Assembly: GCA_913774625.1 (NCBI GenBank)
Contig: CAJYHL010000016.1
Location: forward strand, 1 to 64,000
DNA from: an uncultured Acidovorax sp.
GTDB taxonomy: Bacteria > Pseudomonadota > Gammaproteobacteria > Burkholderiales > Burkholderiaceae_C
Direction of reading: 5' to 3'
DNA length: 64,000 nucleotides
The notes beneath the pieces were generated by a model. That model was given only the letters and a program-made list of their open reading frames with translations, made no database searches and was not told where the DNA came from. The position numbers were made by a program, and so were the translations under genes. Every line of letters starts with the position of its first letter. Position 1 is the stretch's first letter. Shown here piece after piece: positions 9,357-20,522 of this stretch.

Positions 9357-11165
9357 TTAGCGGGCGGGCCAGAGCATCAGGTGCTCGACCATCGGCCCCA
9401 GCGCCAGCGAAGGCACGTAGTTCAGCAGGCCCACCAGCAGCACGCAGGACACCAGCAGCGCCACGAAGAGCGGGCCGTGCGTGGGCAGGGTGCCGCTGGT
9501 CACCGGCAGGCGCTGCTTGGCCGCCAGCGAGCCGGCCACGGCGAGCACCGGAACGATCACGCCGAAGCGGCCGAGCCACATCGCCACGCCCAGCAGCGCG
9601 TTGTAGAAGGGCGTGTTGGCCGACAGGCCCGCGAAGGCGCTGCCGTTGTTGTTGCCGGCCGAGGTCAGGGCGTAGAGCACTTCGGAAAAGCCGTGCGGGC
9701 CGGGGTTGGCGATGCCGGCCACGCCGGGGCCCACGCTCACGGCCACGGCCGTGCCCAGCAACACCACGATGGGCGTGACCAGAATGGCCAGCGAGACGAG
9801 CTTCATCTCGCGCACCTCGATCTTCTTGCCCAGGTATTCGGGCGTGCGGCCGATCATCAGCCCGGCGATGAACACCGCCAGGATGGCGAACACCAGCATG
9901 CCGTAGAGGCCGGAGCCCACGCCGCCGAACACCACTTCGCCCAGCTGCATCAGCACCATGGGCACCAGGCCGCCCAGCGGGGTCAGCGAATCGTGCATGG
10001 CGTTCACCGCGCCGCAGGAAGCGGCCGTGGTGATGGCGGTGAAGAGCGCGGTGGCGTCGATGCCGAAGCGCACTTCCTTGCCTTCCATGTTGCCGCCGCT
10101 GGCGAACTGGCTGGCCGCCTGGTCCACGCCCAGCTGGGCCAGCAGCGGATTGCCGGCCTGTTCGGCCGGCGCGAGCACCATCACGGCCACGACGAACATC
10201 ACGGTCATGGCGGCCAGCAGCGCCCAGCCCTGGCGCTCGTCGCCCACGAGGCGGCCGAAGCTCAGGCAGAGCGCGGCCGGGATCAGGAAGATGGCCAGCA
10301 TCTGCACGAAGTTGGTCAGCGCCGTGGGGTTCTCGTAGGGATGGGCGGAGTTGGCGTTGAAGAAGCCGCCGCCGTTGGTGCCCAGCATCTTGATCGCCTC
10401 CTGCGAGGCCACCGGGCCCATGGAGATCGTCTGCTGCTGCGTCTTGGCGGGGTCGGTCACCGGCGCGCCCTTGGCGTCCAGCACGGGCTGGCCGGCAGCA
10501 TCCAGGCGCGGTGCCTGGTAGGTGGTGGTTTCCAGCGTGCTCACCACGGCGTCGGGCTTGAAGTTCTGGATCACGCCCTGGCCCGCGAACAGCAGGGCGA
10601 TGGCGAACGAGAGCGGCGCCAGCACCCACAGGGTGATGCGCGTCACGTCGGCCCAGAAGTTGCCGATCAGGCCCCGGCTTTCGGCCCGGCGGCCGGCGAA
10701 GGCGCGGGTGAGGGCGAAGGCCACGGCGATGCCGGTGGCGGCCGAGAGGAAGTTCTGCACCGTCAGGCCCAGCATCTGGGTGAGATGGCTCATGGTGGAT
10801 TCGCCTGCATAGCCCTGCCAGTCGGTGTTGGAGACGAAGCTCACCGCCGTGTTGAAGGCCGAGTCGGGCGACACCGCGCCCATCTTCATGGGGTTGAGCG
10901 GCAGATGGCCCTGCAGGCGCTGCAGCGCATAGAGCAGCAGCGCGCCTGCGCCGTTGAAGGCCAGCAGGCTGAGCGCGTAGCGCTGCCAGGGCATGCCCTC
11001 GTCGGGCCGCACGCCGGCCAGGCGGTAGAGCGGCGCCTCGATGCGCTGCAGCACGCGCGGCAGGCGGCCTGAGCAGACCGCGGCGAGCGCGCGCGACAAG
11101 GGCCATGCCAGCAGCGCCAGCACGGCGAGATAGGAGGCCAGCAGGCCCCAGGAGGAGGCATCCAT
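9357..11165 (-). CDS. kdpA: KdpA, potassium-channel-like subunit
   Basis: A 602-residue membrane protein of the SKT superfamily with about ten transmembrane helices and four pore-loop repeats. The selectivity-filter region [14 protein letters not shown] and the similar loops [11 protein letters not shown] and [11 protein letters not shown] are visible. It binds and translocates potassium for KdpB. Its start codon lies 1 bp after the kdpF stop codon, so translation is probably coupled. Confidence 0.97.
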   Translation of the reverse strand: MDASSWGLLASYLAVLALLAWPLSRALAAVCSGRLPRVLQRIEAPLYRLAGVRPDEGMPWQRYALSLLAFNGAGALLLYALQRLQGHLPLNPMKMGAVSPDSAFNTAVSFVSNTDWQGYAGESTMSHLTQMLGLTVQNFLSAATGIAVAFALTRAFAGRRAESRGLIGNFWADVTRITLWVLAPLSFAIALLFAGQGVIQNFKPDAVVSTLETTTYQAPRLDAAGQPVLDAKGAPVTDPAKTQQQTISMGPVASQEAIKMLGTNGGGFFNANSAHPYENPTALTNFVQMLAIFLIPAALCLSFGRLVGDERQGWALLAAMTVMFVVAVMVLAPAEQAGNPLLAQLGVDQAASQFASGGNMEGKEVRFGIDATALFTAITTAASCGAVNAMHDSLTPLGGLVPMVLMQLGEVVFGGVGSGLYGMLVFAILAVFIAGLMIGRTPEYLGKKIEVREMKLVSLAILVTPIVVLLGTAVAVSVGPGVAGIANPGPHGFSEVLYALTSAGNNNGSAFAGLSANTPFYNALLGVAMWLGRFGVIVPVLAVAGSLAAKQRLPVTSGTLPTHGPLFVALLVSCVLLVGLLNYVPSLALGPMVEHLMLWPAR

Positions 11166-11166
11166 C

Positions 11167-11262
11167 TCAGAACTCCTCGGCGCAGATCAGCGCGAACACC
11201 AGGTAGGCGAAAAGCAGCACCGCGACCACGCCGGCCAGGCCGTAGAGCATGTCGATACTCAT
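11167..11262 (-). CDS. kdpF: KdpF, 31-residue membrane subunit
   Basis: A tiny protein, [18 protein letters not shown] followed by [13 protein letters not shown], forming one transmembrane helix. It matches KdpF in size, in sequence character and in position immediately before kdpA. KdpF stabilises the KdpABC complex. Its ATG overlaps the stop of the small membrane ORF upstream (ATGA, 11259-11262), and its stop is 1 bp from the kdpA ATG. Confidence 0.93.
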   Translation of the reverse strand: MSIDMLYGLAGVVAVLLFAYLVFALICAEEF

Positions 11263-11378
11263 TGCGCCTGCTCCCGTTGCTGCAGCTGCTTCGGCCATGC
11301 GCTGCGGTGCAGCCATAGCGCGAGTTCGGCCGTCAAGACCCACAGCGCCGCGATCGCGGCGATCCAGAGCCAGTCCAT
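11259..11378 (-). CDS. small membrane protein at the head of the kdp operon
   Basis: A 39-residue protein, MDWLWIAAIAALWVLTAELA then a basic tail rich in Gln and Lys/Arg. One transmembrane helix, then a cytoplasmic-type tail. The ATG at 11378 has a good Shine-Dalgarno (GGGAG, 7 bp away), and its TGA overlaps the kdpF start, which argues for a real, translationally coupled first gene. A start at 11402 is possible. It is not one of the named Kdp subunits; a second small accessory subunit is a reasonable guess. Confidence 0.7.
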   Translation of the reverse strand: MDWLWIAAIAALWVLTAELALWLHRSAWPKQLQQREQAQ

Positions 11379-11446
11379 GGAATCACTCCCGTTGTCAAAC
11401 ATGGCGGCGATTCTGGAAATTCGGGTGCAAAGACGGTGCAGAGAGT

Positions 11447-11480
11447 GCGCGGCGGGGTGTATAGAAAGCGTAAAGACCGC
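11447..11480 (-). promoter_or_regulatory. KdpE-like operator upstream of the kdp operon
   Basis: Read on the minus strand, this segment contains TTTACGCTTTCTATACACC followed by CCGCC. It resembles the KdpE-binding region of the Escherichia coli kdp promoter, which has a T-rich stretch followed by TACACCCCGCC. It lies about 70-100 bp before the first kdp start codon, a sensible position for an activator site. The match is from memory of that site, not a search. Confidence 0.55.
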
Positions 11481-11639
11481 CGTGTGCTGCGCTTGGCAGA
11501 GCGTGCGGCGCGGGCCTGGCGCAAGCACGCCCGCATGGAGGTCCGCGCCACTATCGTGTGGAGACCTCGCCCGAATTCATCCAGCTCGAGGCCCGTCTCG
11601 CCGGGGCGCACGGAAGGCGCGCTGATAGAGTCCCGCGCC

Positions 11640-12413
11640 ATGACGACTTCCGCACGCCCACGATCTTCCAAGTCCGCCGCCGCCGCCGAACCCGCGCTGG
11701 CGCTCTACCAGCAGATCAAGGAGCACATCGTGCGCCGCATCCAGGACGGCTCCTGGCGCGCGGGCGACCGGCTGCCGTCCGAGAACGAGCTGGTGCAGCA
11801 GTTCGGCATGTCGCGCATGACCGTGAACCGCGCGCTGCGCGAGCTGTCGGAGCAGGGCCGCATCGTGCGCGTGGCGGGCGTGGGCAGCTTCGTGGCCGAG
11901 GACAAGCCGCAGTCCACCCTGCTGCAGATCGCCAACCTGGCCAGCGAGATCCGCCAGCGCGGCCACGACTACCGCTGCGAGGTGCTGACGGTGGAGCGCG
12001 TCGCCGCGCCCCTGGACATCGCCGCCGCGCTGGACCTGCGCACGGGCGAATCGGTGTTCCACGCCGTCTGCGTCCACCGCGAGGACGGCGTGCCGGTGCA
12101 GCTCGAAGACCGCTACGTCAACCCGCGCATGGCGCCGCAGTTCGGCGCACAGGACTTCACCCAGCTGCAGCCTTCCGAATACCTGGTGCGCAACGTGCCC
12201 TTCGACCAGATGGAGCATGTCGTCGATGCCGTGCTGCCCACGGCCGAGCAGGCCCGCCTGCTGGACATGGCGCCCGCGGACCCCTGCCTGCTGCTCACGC
12301 GCCGCACCTGGACGCGGGGCGTGCCCGTCACCCTGGTGCGCTGCCTGCATCCGGGCGCGCGCTACCGGCTGGGCAGCCGCATCCGCGCCGACGGGCATGC
12401 GGTGGTGGGGTAG
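11640..12413 (+). CDS. hutC: HutC, GntR/HutC-family repressor of histidine utilisation
   Basis: A 257-residue regulator. The N-terminal GntR winged helix (about 15-85) has LYQQIKEHIVRRIQDGSWRAG, RLPSENELVQQFGMSRMTV and GRIVRVAGVGSFVA; the C-terminal UTRA domain binds the effector, urocanate in known HutC proteins. I chose the ATG at 11640 just before the conserved start of the HTH. It faces the hut genes in the same direction, with two operator-like sequences between it and hutH. Confidence 0.93.
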   Translation: MTTSARPRSSKSAAAAEPALALYQQIKEHIVRRIQDGSWRAGDRLPSENELVQQFGMSRMTVNRALRELSEQGRIVRVAGVGSFVAEDKPQSTLLQIANLASEIRQRGHDYRCEVLTVERVAAPLDIAAALDLRTGESVFHAVCVHREDGVPVQLEDRYVNPRMAPQFGAQDFTQLQPSEYLVRNVPFDQMEHVVDAVLPTAEQARLLDMAPADPCLLLTRRTWTRGVPVTLVRCLHPGARYRLGSRIRADGHAVVG

Positions 12414-12437
12414 CCGGACGATGAAAATCGCTGTCAA

Positions 12438-12451
12438 CCTGTCTATACAAG
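12438..12451. promoter_or_regulatory. HutC operator 1
   Basis: CCTGTCTATACAAG, an imperfect palindrome of the form CTTGTATATACAAG known for HutC sites. It lies 25 bp after the hutC stop and is nearly the exact reverse complement of operator 2. Confidence 0.8.
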
Positions 12452-12518
12452 TTGCCGGCTTCATGATCCAATAGATTCATCGGGTGGCTTGCATGTCGCC
12501 TCGTTTTTCTTGGAATGA

Positions 12519-12532
12519 CTTGTATATACAGG
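12519..12532. promoter_or_regulatory. HutC operator 2
   Basis: CTTGTATATACAGG, ending 8 bp before the hutH ATG. A repressor bound here would cover the start of the transcript or the ribosome site. Together with operator 1 it brackets a 67 bp segment that must contain the hutH promoter. Confidence 0.82.
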
Positions 12533-12540
12533 ATTGAAGA

Positions 12541-14079
12541 ATGACCGCATCGACCCTTCTCACGCTGCTGCCCGGCCAGGTCTCGCTGGCCCAGCTGCGC
12601 ACCATCGCCGCCGGCGGCATGCGGCTGGCGCTCGATGGATCCGCCCTGGCCGGCATGCAGGCCGCCCAGGCGGCGGTGGACCGCATCGTCCAGGAAGACC
12701 AGGTGGTCTATGGCATCAACACCGGCTTCGGCAAGCTCGCCAGCACCAAAATCGCCCACGACCGGCTGGCCGAGCTGCAGCGCAACCTGGTGCTCTCGCA
12801 CAGCGTGGGCACGGGCGATGTGCTGCCCGACGAGGTGGTGCGCATGGTGCTGGCCACCAAGGCCGTGAGCCTGGCGCGCGGCCATTCGGGCGTGCGCCCG
12901 GCGCTGGTGGACGCGCTGCTGGCGCTGGCCAATGCCGACGTGCTGCCGGTCATTCCCGCCAAGGGCTCGGTGGGCGCCTCGGGCGACCTGGCGCCGCTGG
13001 CGCACCTGGCCTGCGTGCTGATCGGGGAGGGCGCTGCTAAAGTCGGCGGCAAGGTGGTTTCCGGCCGCGAGGCCATGGCCGCCATCGGGCTGGAGCCCTT
13101 CGTGCTCGGCCCCAAGGAGGGCCTGGCACTGCTCAACGGCACGCAGGTGTCCACCGCACTGGCGCTGGCGGGCCTGTTCGCGGCCGAGAGCGTGTTCGCC
13201 GCCGGCCTGGTCGCAGGCTGCCTCACGCTCGAAGCCGTCAAGGGCTCGGTCAAGCCCTTCGATGCGCGCATCCACGAAGCGCGCGGCCAAGCCGGCCAGA
13301 TCGCCGTGGCTGCGGCGGTGCGCGCGCTGCTGGAAGGCAGCGCCATCGACCCGTCCCATCCGAACTGCGGCCGCGTGCAGGACCCGTATTCCATCCGCTG
13401 CGTGCCCCAGGTCATGGGCGCCTGCCTGGACAACCTGGCCCATGCTGCCCGCGTGCTGCGCATCGAGGCCAATGCCGCGTCGGACAACCCGCTGGTCTTC
13501 ACCGACACGGGAGAGGTGATCTCCGGCGGCAATTTCCACGCCGAGCCGGTCGCCTTCGCGGCGGACATCATCGCGCTGGCGCTCGCCGAGATCGGCGCCA
13601 TCTCGGAGCGCCGCCTCGCGCTGCTGCTCGACACCGGCCTCTCGGGCCTGCCGGCCTTCCTGATCCGCGACAGCGGCGTCAACTCCGGCTTCATGATCGC
13701 CCAGGTCACCGCCGCGGCCCTGGCCGCCGAGAACCAGTGCCTCGCCAACCCCAGCAGCGTGACCAGCCTGCCCACCTCGGCCAACCAGGAAGACCATGTC
13801 TCCATGGCCACCTACGCCGCGCGGCGCCTGCTGGACATGGCGCGCAACACGGCGGTGATCGTCGGCATCGAGGCCATGGCCGCAGCCCAGGGCATGGAGT
13901 TTGACCGCAGCCTGAAGTCCTCGCCGCTCATCGAGGCGCAGTTTGCCGCCATCCGCGAGCGCGTGGCCTTCCTGGAACAGGACCGCTATCTCGCGCCCGA
14001 CATCGAGGCCGTGCGTCTCTGGGCCAGCACATCGGCATGGCCCGCGCCGCTCGCGGCCTGCCTGCCCAGCTTCCAGTAA
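12541..14079 (+). CDS. hutH: HutH, histidine ammonia-lyase
   Basis: A 512-residue lyase that converts L-histidine to trans-urocanate and ammonia, step 1 of histidine breakdown. The active-site MIO cofactor forms from Ala146-Ser147-Gly148 in [14 protein letters not shown]. Other family motifs are [11 protein letters not shown] and [20 protein letters not shown], with [17 protein letters not shown] near the C-terminus. First structural gene of the hut operon; hutU follows after 39 bp. Confidence 0.98.
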   Translation: MTASTLLTLLPGQVSLAQLRTIAAGGMRLALDGSALAGMQAAQAAVDRIVQEDQVVYGINTGFGKLASTKIAHDRLAELQRNLVLSHSVGTGDVLPDEVVRMVLATKAVSLARGHSGVRPALVDALLALANADVLPVIPAKGSVGASGDLAPLAHLACVLIGEGAAKVGGKVVSGREAMAAIGLEPFVLGPKEGLALLNGTQVSTALALAGLFAAESVFAAGLVAGCLTLEAVKGSVKPFDARIHEARGQAGQIAVAAAVRALLEGSAIDPSHPNCGRVQDPYSIRCVPQVMGACLDNLAHAARVLRIEANAASDNPLVFTDTGEVISGGNFHAEPVAFAADIIALALAEIGAISERRLALLLDTGLSGLPAFLIRDSGVNSGFMIAQVTAAALAAENQCLANPSSVTSLPTSANQEDHVSMATYAARRLLDMARNTAVIVGIEAMAAAQGMEFDRSLKSSPLIEAQFAAIRERVAFLEQDRYLAPDIEAVRLWASTSAWPAPLAACLPSFQ

Positions 14080-14118
14080 GCCCCCGACCCCGCACACGAA
14101 CGCCCGAGGAACGATGCC

Positions 14119-15852
<1,734 letters not shown>

Positions 15853-15896
15853 CCGCACGCGATGCGATGAGATGCGATGAGATGAGCCCATCCGCC

Positions 15897-16493
15897 ATGC
15901 ACCGCTTCGATCTGGCCGCCACGCCCGCCATGGCGTGGAAGAACGGCGGCGGCACGACCCGCGAGATCGCCTGCTGGCCGCCCGGCGCGGGCCTGGACGG
16001 CTTCGGCTGGCGCGTGAGCGTGGCGGCGGTGGAGCAGGGCGGGCCGTTCTCGGTCTTTCCGGGGGTGGACCGGCACATCCTCTGGCTGACCGGCGGGGGC
16101 CTGCATCTGCGCAGCCAGGACGGCGCCATCGACCGGCTGCTGCAGGCGCCGCGCCAGCCCTTCGCCTTCGCGGGCGAAGCCGCGCTGGACTGCACGCTGC
16201 CGGGCGGCCCGTCGCAGGACTTCAACCTCATGCTGCGGCGCGGTGCATGGCGCGGCGGCATCGAGCTGCTGGGCCATGCCGTGCAGCCCGGCAGTTCACC
16301 GGCCGGCCTGTGCATGGTGCTCGAGGGCCGCTGGCGGCTGGGCGATGCAGGCTTCTCGTCCGGCCAGGGCCTGTGGTGGAGCGAACCCGGCCCGGCCGGC
16401 GCCCTGGAGCCGGAGCCGGGCGCGCTGCTGGCCTGGGTGGAACTGGAGCCCGTGGCGCTGCCATCCGGTATCGGAAAAGCCTGTAGCGCTTGA
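15897..16493 (+). CDS. hutD: HutD/Ves-family protein
   Basis: A 198-residue cupin-like protein of the HutD family, found in hut operons; its function is not catalytic in the pathway and is thought to moderate pathway flux. The typical start [21 protein letters not shown] and the [20 protein letters not shown] stretch are present. I chose the ATG at 15897 by family alignment; upstream in-frame ATGs at 15867 and 15882 are possible, and the ATGAG/GATGCG repeats there obscure the choice. Its stop codon lies within a dispersed palindromic repeat at 16486-16526. Confidence 0.88.
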   Translation: MHRFDLAATPAMAWKNGGGTTREIACWPPGAGLDGFGWRVSVAAVEQGGPFSVFPGVDRHILWLTGGGLHLRSQDGAIDRLLQAPRQPFAFAGEAALDCTLPGGPSQDFNLMLRRGAWRGGIELLGHAVQPGSSPAGLCMVLEGRWRLGDAGFSSGQGLWWSEPGPAGALEPEPGALLAWVELEPVALPSGIGKACSA

Positions 16494-16526
16494 ATATCAA
16501 GCGCGTGCAGCTATTGAATGCATAGC
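16486..16526. repeat. dispersed palindromic repeat, longest copy
   Basis: Two adjacent palindromes: GCGCTTGA-ATA-TCAAGCGC (16486-16504) and GCTAT-TGAATGC-ATAGC (16510-16526). The second half recurs in related form at 31381, 33761, 44501 and 57419. The hutD stop codon falls in the first palindrome. It lies 16 bp upstream of the hutI start, so it may affect mRNA stability between the two genes, which is inference. Confidence 0.75.
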
Positions 16527-16542
16527 AAATGAAGAGGGTGCG

Positions 16543-17802
16543 ATGACGCAGCAGATTCCCCTTCCGGGTCCCAGCGCCGACGGCGTCTGGACCGATCTGC
16601 GCCTGGTGGACGGCCTCGCGCAGCCCGATGTGCCGGTGCTTGCCGGCGCTGCTGCCAGCCTCGTGGTGCAGCAGGGGCGCATCGCCTGGCTGGGCCCGTG
16701 CGCCGCGCTGCCGGCCGCCTTCGCGGGACTGCCGCGCCAGGCGGGCCAGGGCCGGCTCGCCACGCCGGGGCTCATCGACTGCCACACCCATCTGGTCTAT
16801 GGCGGCCACCGCTCCCACGAATTCGCCCTGCGGCTGGCCGGCGCCAGCTACGAAGAGGTGGCGAAGGCCGGCGGCGGCATCGTCTCGTCGGTCCGGGCCA
16901 CGCGCGCCGCGACGGAGGACGAACTGGTCGCCCAGGCCCTGCCCCGGCTGCAGGCCCTGCTGGACGAGGGCGTCTGCGCCGTCGAGATCAAGTCGGGCTA
17001 CGGCCTGGCGCTTGCGCACGAGCGCAAGCAGCTGCGCGCGGCGCGCCGCCTGGGCGAAATCGCTGGCGTCACCGTGCGCAGCACCTTCCTGGGCGCGCAT
17101 GCGCTGCCGCCCGAATACGCCGGGCGCAGCCAGGACTACATCGACCTCGTCTGCCGCGAGATGCTGCCCGCGCTGGCCGAAGAGGGCCTGGTGGATGCGG
17201 TGGACGTGTTCTGCGAGCGCATCGCCTTCAGCCTGGCCGAAACCGAGCAGGTCTTCCGCGCCGCGCAGGCGCTGGGCCTGCCCGTGAAGCTGCATGCGGA
17301 GCAGCTCTCCGACATGGGCGGCGCCCGGCTGGCGGCCCGCTACGGCGCGCTGTCGTGCGACCACATCGAACACCTGTCCGCAGACGGCATCGCTGCGATG
17401 AAGGCGGCCGGCACCGTGGCCGTGCTGCTGCCCGGCGCCTACTACACGTTGCGCGACACCCATCTGCCGCCGATCCAGGCGCTGCGCGACGCCGGCGTGC
17501 CCATGGCCGTATCCACCGACCACAACCCCGGCACCTCGCCCGCGCTGAGCCTGCGGCTCATGGCCAACATGGCCTGCATGCTGTTCCGGCTGACCGTGCC
17601 CGAGGCCCTGGCCGGCATCACCACCCACGCGGCCCGCGCGCTGGGCCTGCAGGATTCGCACGGCCTCATCGCCGCCGGCCGCGCGGCAGACTTCGTGCTG
17701 TGGCCGGTGGCCGATGCGGCCGAGATCGCCTACTGGTTCGGCGACCGGCCGCGCTGCACCGTCGTGCGCCAGGGCCGCATCGCGTCCGGGCCCGCCGCCT
17801 GA
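16543..17802 (+). CDS. hutI: HutI, imidazolonepropionase
   Basis: A 419-residue amidohydrolase that opens the imidazolone ring to give N-formimidoyl-L-glutamate. Metal ligands are visible in [14 protein letters not shown] (HxH), [13 protein letters not shown] and [14 protein letters not shown] chose the ATG at 16543 (protein starts MTQQIPLPG), 50 bp after hutD; a longer frame would run back into hutD. Confidence 0.97.
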   Translation: MTQQIPLPGPSADGVWTDLRLVDGLAQPDVPVLAGAAASLVVQQGRIAWLGPCAALPAAFAGLPRQAGQGRLATPGLIDCHTHLVYGGHRSHEFALRLAGASYEEVAKAGGGIVSSVRATRAATEDELVAQALPRLQALLDEGVCAVEIKSGYGLALAHERKQLRAARRLGEIAGVTVRSTFLGAHALPPEYAGRSQDYIDLVCREMLPALAEEGLVDAVDVFCERIAFSLAETEQVFRAAQALGLPVKLHAEQLSDMGGARLAARYGALSCDHIEHLSADGIAAMKAAGTVAVLLPGAYYTLRDTHLPPIQALRDAGVPMAVSTDHNPGTSPALSLRLMANMACMLFRLTVPEALAGITTHAARALGLQDSHGLIAAGRAADFVLWPVADAAEIAYWFGDRPRCTVVRQGRIASGPAA

Positions 17803-17819
17803 TTCCTATGGGAGACCGC

Positions 17820-19253
17820 ATGCATCCTCCTTCTCGTCCTCCGTCCACCGAACCGCCGGGGCAGGGCGGCGGCAGCCTGTTCGCCGCCGACGCGCTGCTG
17901 CCCGGCGGCTGGGCGCGCGACGTGCTGCTGCGCTGGGACGCGGCGGGCACGCTGCAATCGGTGCAGGCCGGAGCCCAGGCCGGCTCCGCGCCCCGGGCTC
18001 CCGGGCCGCTGATCCCCGGCATGCCCAACCTGCATTCGCATGCCTTCCAGCGGGCCTTCGCCGGGTTGACCGAATACCGCGCCAGCGGGGCGGCGGACAG
18101 CTTCTGGAGCTGGCGCAACCTGATGTACCGCTTCGCCGCGCGCATCACGCCCGAATCGCTGGAAGCCATCGCCACCTGGCTCTACGTGGAGATGCTGGAG
18201 GCGGGCTACACCGCGGTCTGCGAATTCCACTACGTCCATCACGGCCAGGACGGCAAGCCCTATGCCGACGACGCCACGCTGGCCCATGCGCTGCTGCGAG
18301 CGGCCCGCGCCGCGGGCATCGGCATCACGCTGCTGCCGGTGCTCTACCAAACCAGCGGCTTCGGCGCCCAGCCGCCCCGCGCCGATCAGGCCCGCTTCAT
18401 CCGCAGCACAGACGGAATGCTCTCTTTATTGGAGCGCCTGGTGCCCGCGCTGCAAGGGCCAGCGGCCCGCCTGGGCCTGGCGCCGCATTCGCTCCGCGCC
18501 GTGCCGCCCGACAGCCTGCGCGCAGCCATCTCGGGCCTGTCGGCGCTGGATGCCATGGCACCCATCCACATCCACATCGCCGAGCAGACGCAGGAAGTGG
18601 CCGACTGCCAGGCCTGGAGCGGCCAGCGTCCGGTCGAATGGCTGCTGTACCACGCGCCGGTCGATGCGCGTTGGTGCCTGGTGCATGCCACCCATATGAC
18701 GCCCGCCGAATACGCGGCGGCCGCCGCTACCGGCGCCGTGGCGGGCCTGTGCCCCAGCACCGAGGCCAATCTGGGCGACGGACTGTTCGACGTGCCGCGC
18801 TGGCTGCGCCACGGCGGGCGCTGGGGCGTGGGCTCCGACAGCCATGCCTGCGTGAACGCGGCCGAGGAACTGATGCTGCTGGAATACGGCCAGCGCCTTT
18901 CGACCCAGCAGCGCAACGTGCTGGCCGGCGCCGGACAGCCCGACGTGGCCACCGCCATGACGCTGCAGGCCGTGCAGGGCGGCGCGCAGGCCACGGGCCG
19001 CCCCGTCGCGGGCCTGGCCGTGGGCCAGCAGGCCGACTGGGTGGCGCTGGACGCCGGCCACGTCGCGCTGGACGGCCTGCCGGCCGCCCGGCAGCTGGGC
19101 GCCCATGTGTTCGCCAGCCACCGCACATCGGCCGTGCAGGGCGTGTGGGTGGGCGGCCGCCAGCGCGTGCAGGCCGGGCGCCATGCCCTGCACGATGCGG
19201 CGGCGCGCGCCTTCGTGCAGGCCCGTGCCGGCATGATCCGGCCGGGCGATTGA
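17820..19253 (+). CDS. hutF: HutF, formimidoylglutamate deiminase
   Basis: A 477-residue amidohydrolase that deiminates N-formimidoyl-L-glutamate to N-formyl-L-glutamate and ammonia. Metal-site motifs are MPNLHSHAFQRAFAGLTE, IHIHIAEQTQEV, LVHATHMTP and GVGSDSHACVN. The ATG at 17820 has a strong GGGAG Shine-Dalgarno 5 bp upstream; an in-frame ATG at 17808 lies before it. hutF plus hutG means the five-step variant of the pathway. Confidence 0.96.
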   Translation: MHPPSRPPSTEPPGQGGGSLFAADALLPGGWARDVLLRWDAAGTLQSVQAGAQAGSAPRAPGPLIPGMPNLHSHAFQRAFAGLTEYRASGAADSFWSWRNLMYRFAARITPESLEAIATWLYVEMLEAGYTAVCEFHYVHHGQDGKPYADDATLAHALLRAARAAGIGITLLPVLYQTSGFGAQPPRADQARFIRSTDGMLSLLERLVPALQGPAARLGLAPHSLRAVPPDSLRAAISGLSALDAMAPIHIHIAEQTQEVADCQAWSGQRPVEWLLYHAPVDARWCLVHATHMTPAEYAAAAATGAVAGLCPSTEANLGDGLFDVPRWLRHGGRWGVGSDSHACVNAAEELMLLEYGQRLSTQQRNVLAGAGQPDVATAMTLQAVQGGAQATGRPVAGLAVGQQADWVALDAGHVALDGLPAARQLGAHVFASHRTSAVQGVWVGGRQRVQAGRHALHDAAARAFVQARAGMIRPGD

Positions 19254-19293
19254 GCCTCCCGCCGCCGTCCTTCCCGAATCTCGACTGCCTGCC

Positions 19294-20103
19294 ATGACCT
19301 CGCAACCCGCCTTCACCTTCCTCCAGGGCTCCGTGCCGCTGCTGGTGTCCATGCCGCATGTGGGCACGCATGTGCCGCCGGCCATCGCCGAACGCTTCAC
19401 CGACGAGGCCCGTCAGGTGCCCGATACCGACTGGCATCTGGAGCGCCTCTACGGCTTCGCGCGCGCCATGGGCGCCTCGGTGCTGGCAGCCACGCATTCG
19501 CGCTACGTCATCGATTTGAACCGCCCGCCCGATGGCGCCAGCCTCTACCCCGGCCGGAGCGTGACCGGCCTGTGCCCTGTCGATACCTTCGACGACACAC
19601 CCATCTACCGGCCCGGCGCCGAGCCGGACGATGCCGAGGTCGCCGCCCGCCGCGAGGCCCTGTGGCGCCCCTACCACGGGCAGCTGCAGCGCGAGCTGGA
19701 TCGCATCCGGCAGGCGCACGGCGCCGCCCTGCTGTGGGATGCGCACTCCATCCGCTCGGTGCTGCCGCGCTTCTTCGAGGGCCGGCTGCCCGACCTGAAC
19801 CTGGGCACGGCCGACGGCGCCAGCTGCGCGCCCGAACTGGCCCGGGAACTGCTGGCGATCGGCCAGGCCGGCGGCTGTTCGGCGGTGCTGAACGGCCGTT
19901 TCAAGGGCGGCTACATCACGCGCCAGTACGGCCGCCCCGGCGAAGGCGTGCATGCGGTGCAGCTGGAGATGGCGCAGTCCTGCTACATGCAGGAAGCCTT
20001 GCCGTTCGACTATCTGCCGGAACGGGCCGCAGACGTGCAGCCCTGCCTGCGGCGCCTGCTGGAAGCTGCGCTGGCCTTCGTGCGTGCGCAGGCGGGGCGC
20101 TGA
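19294..20103 (+). CDS. hutG: HutG, N-formylglutamate deformylase
   Basis: A 269-residue hydrolase that releases formate and L-glutamate from N-formylglutamate, the last step. Family motifs: VSMPHVGTHVPPAIAERF near the N-terminus, DTDWHLERLYGFA, RYVIDLNRPPDG, LWDAHSIRSVLPRFF and NGRFKGGYITRQYG. It lies 40 bp after hutF and ends the hut operon. Confidence 0.96.
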   Translation: MTSQPAFTFLQGSVPLLVSMPHVGTHVPPAIAERFTDEARQVPDTDWHLERLYGFARAMGASVLAATHSRYVIDLNRPPDGASLYPGRSVTGLCPVDTFDDTPIYRPGAEPDDAEVAARREALWRPYHGQLQRELDRIRQAHGAALLWDAHSIRSVLPRFFEGRLPDLNLGTADGASCAPELARELLAIGQAGGCSAVLNGRFKGGYITRQYGRPGEGVHAVQLEMAQSCYMQEALPFDYLPERAADVQPCLRRLLEAALAFVRAQAGR

Positions 20104-20204
20104 CCGGCAGGGGCGTTGGAGTCATGCCGTTTCAGCGGCCCGGCATCGCAAAAAGTCATCCGTTCGACAGGCTGACGACATGTAACAGGGTTTAACATGC
20201 GGCC

Positions 20205-20522
20205 ATGCCTGACGTGCAGCCCGTTTTCCCCCCTTCTGCGGAACGTACCGAATCCACGCCGGTTCCCCCCGCCGCGCCGCGGCCTGGCTGGGAGGAAACG
20301 TTTTCCATGCCCGTTTTCCGGCCCGGCACACGGGTGCGCCTGGGCAATGCCTGGGAAACGGTGAGCCACATCATCCTGCGCCGCCAGGAACTGCTGGTGC
20401 ATCTGGTGGGGCGCGAAGGCGCCTTCGACCCCTCGCGCATCCAGCTGGAGCCCACGGTGTTCTACACCCGGCGGTGCCCCGAGAAGCGGGCGGTGCTGCC
20501 CGCCGCCGCGCGACCGGCCTAG
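20205..20522 (+). CDS. small conserved-looking protein of unknown function
   Basis: A 105-residue protein with a Pro-rich N-terminus and a compact C-terminal half (FRPGTRVRLGNAWETVSHII then LRRQELLVHLVGREGAFDP) that looks like a small beta barrel. No known motif, no signal peptide. Convergent with psd: the two TAG stops share CTAG at 20519-20522. Coding is supported by a coherent, non-Arg-rich composition, unlike the shadow frames; function unknown. Confidence 0.6.
   Translation: MPDVQPVFPPSAERTESTPVPPAAPRPGWEETFSMPVFRPGTRVRLGNAWETVSHIILRRQELLVHLVGREGAFDPSRIQLEPTVFYTRRCPEKRAVLPAAARPA

Noticed and set aside
7201-11106. Apparent kdpB-kdpA fusion of 1301 codons
   Set aside because: The upstream part is out of frame with kdpA; KdpB starts at 9330 by homology and kdpA has its own frame and start.
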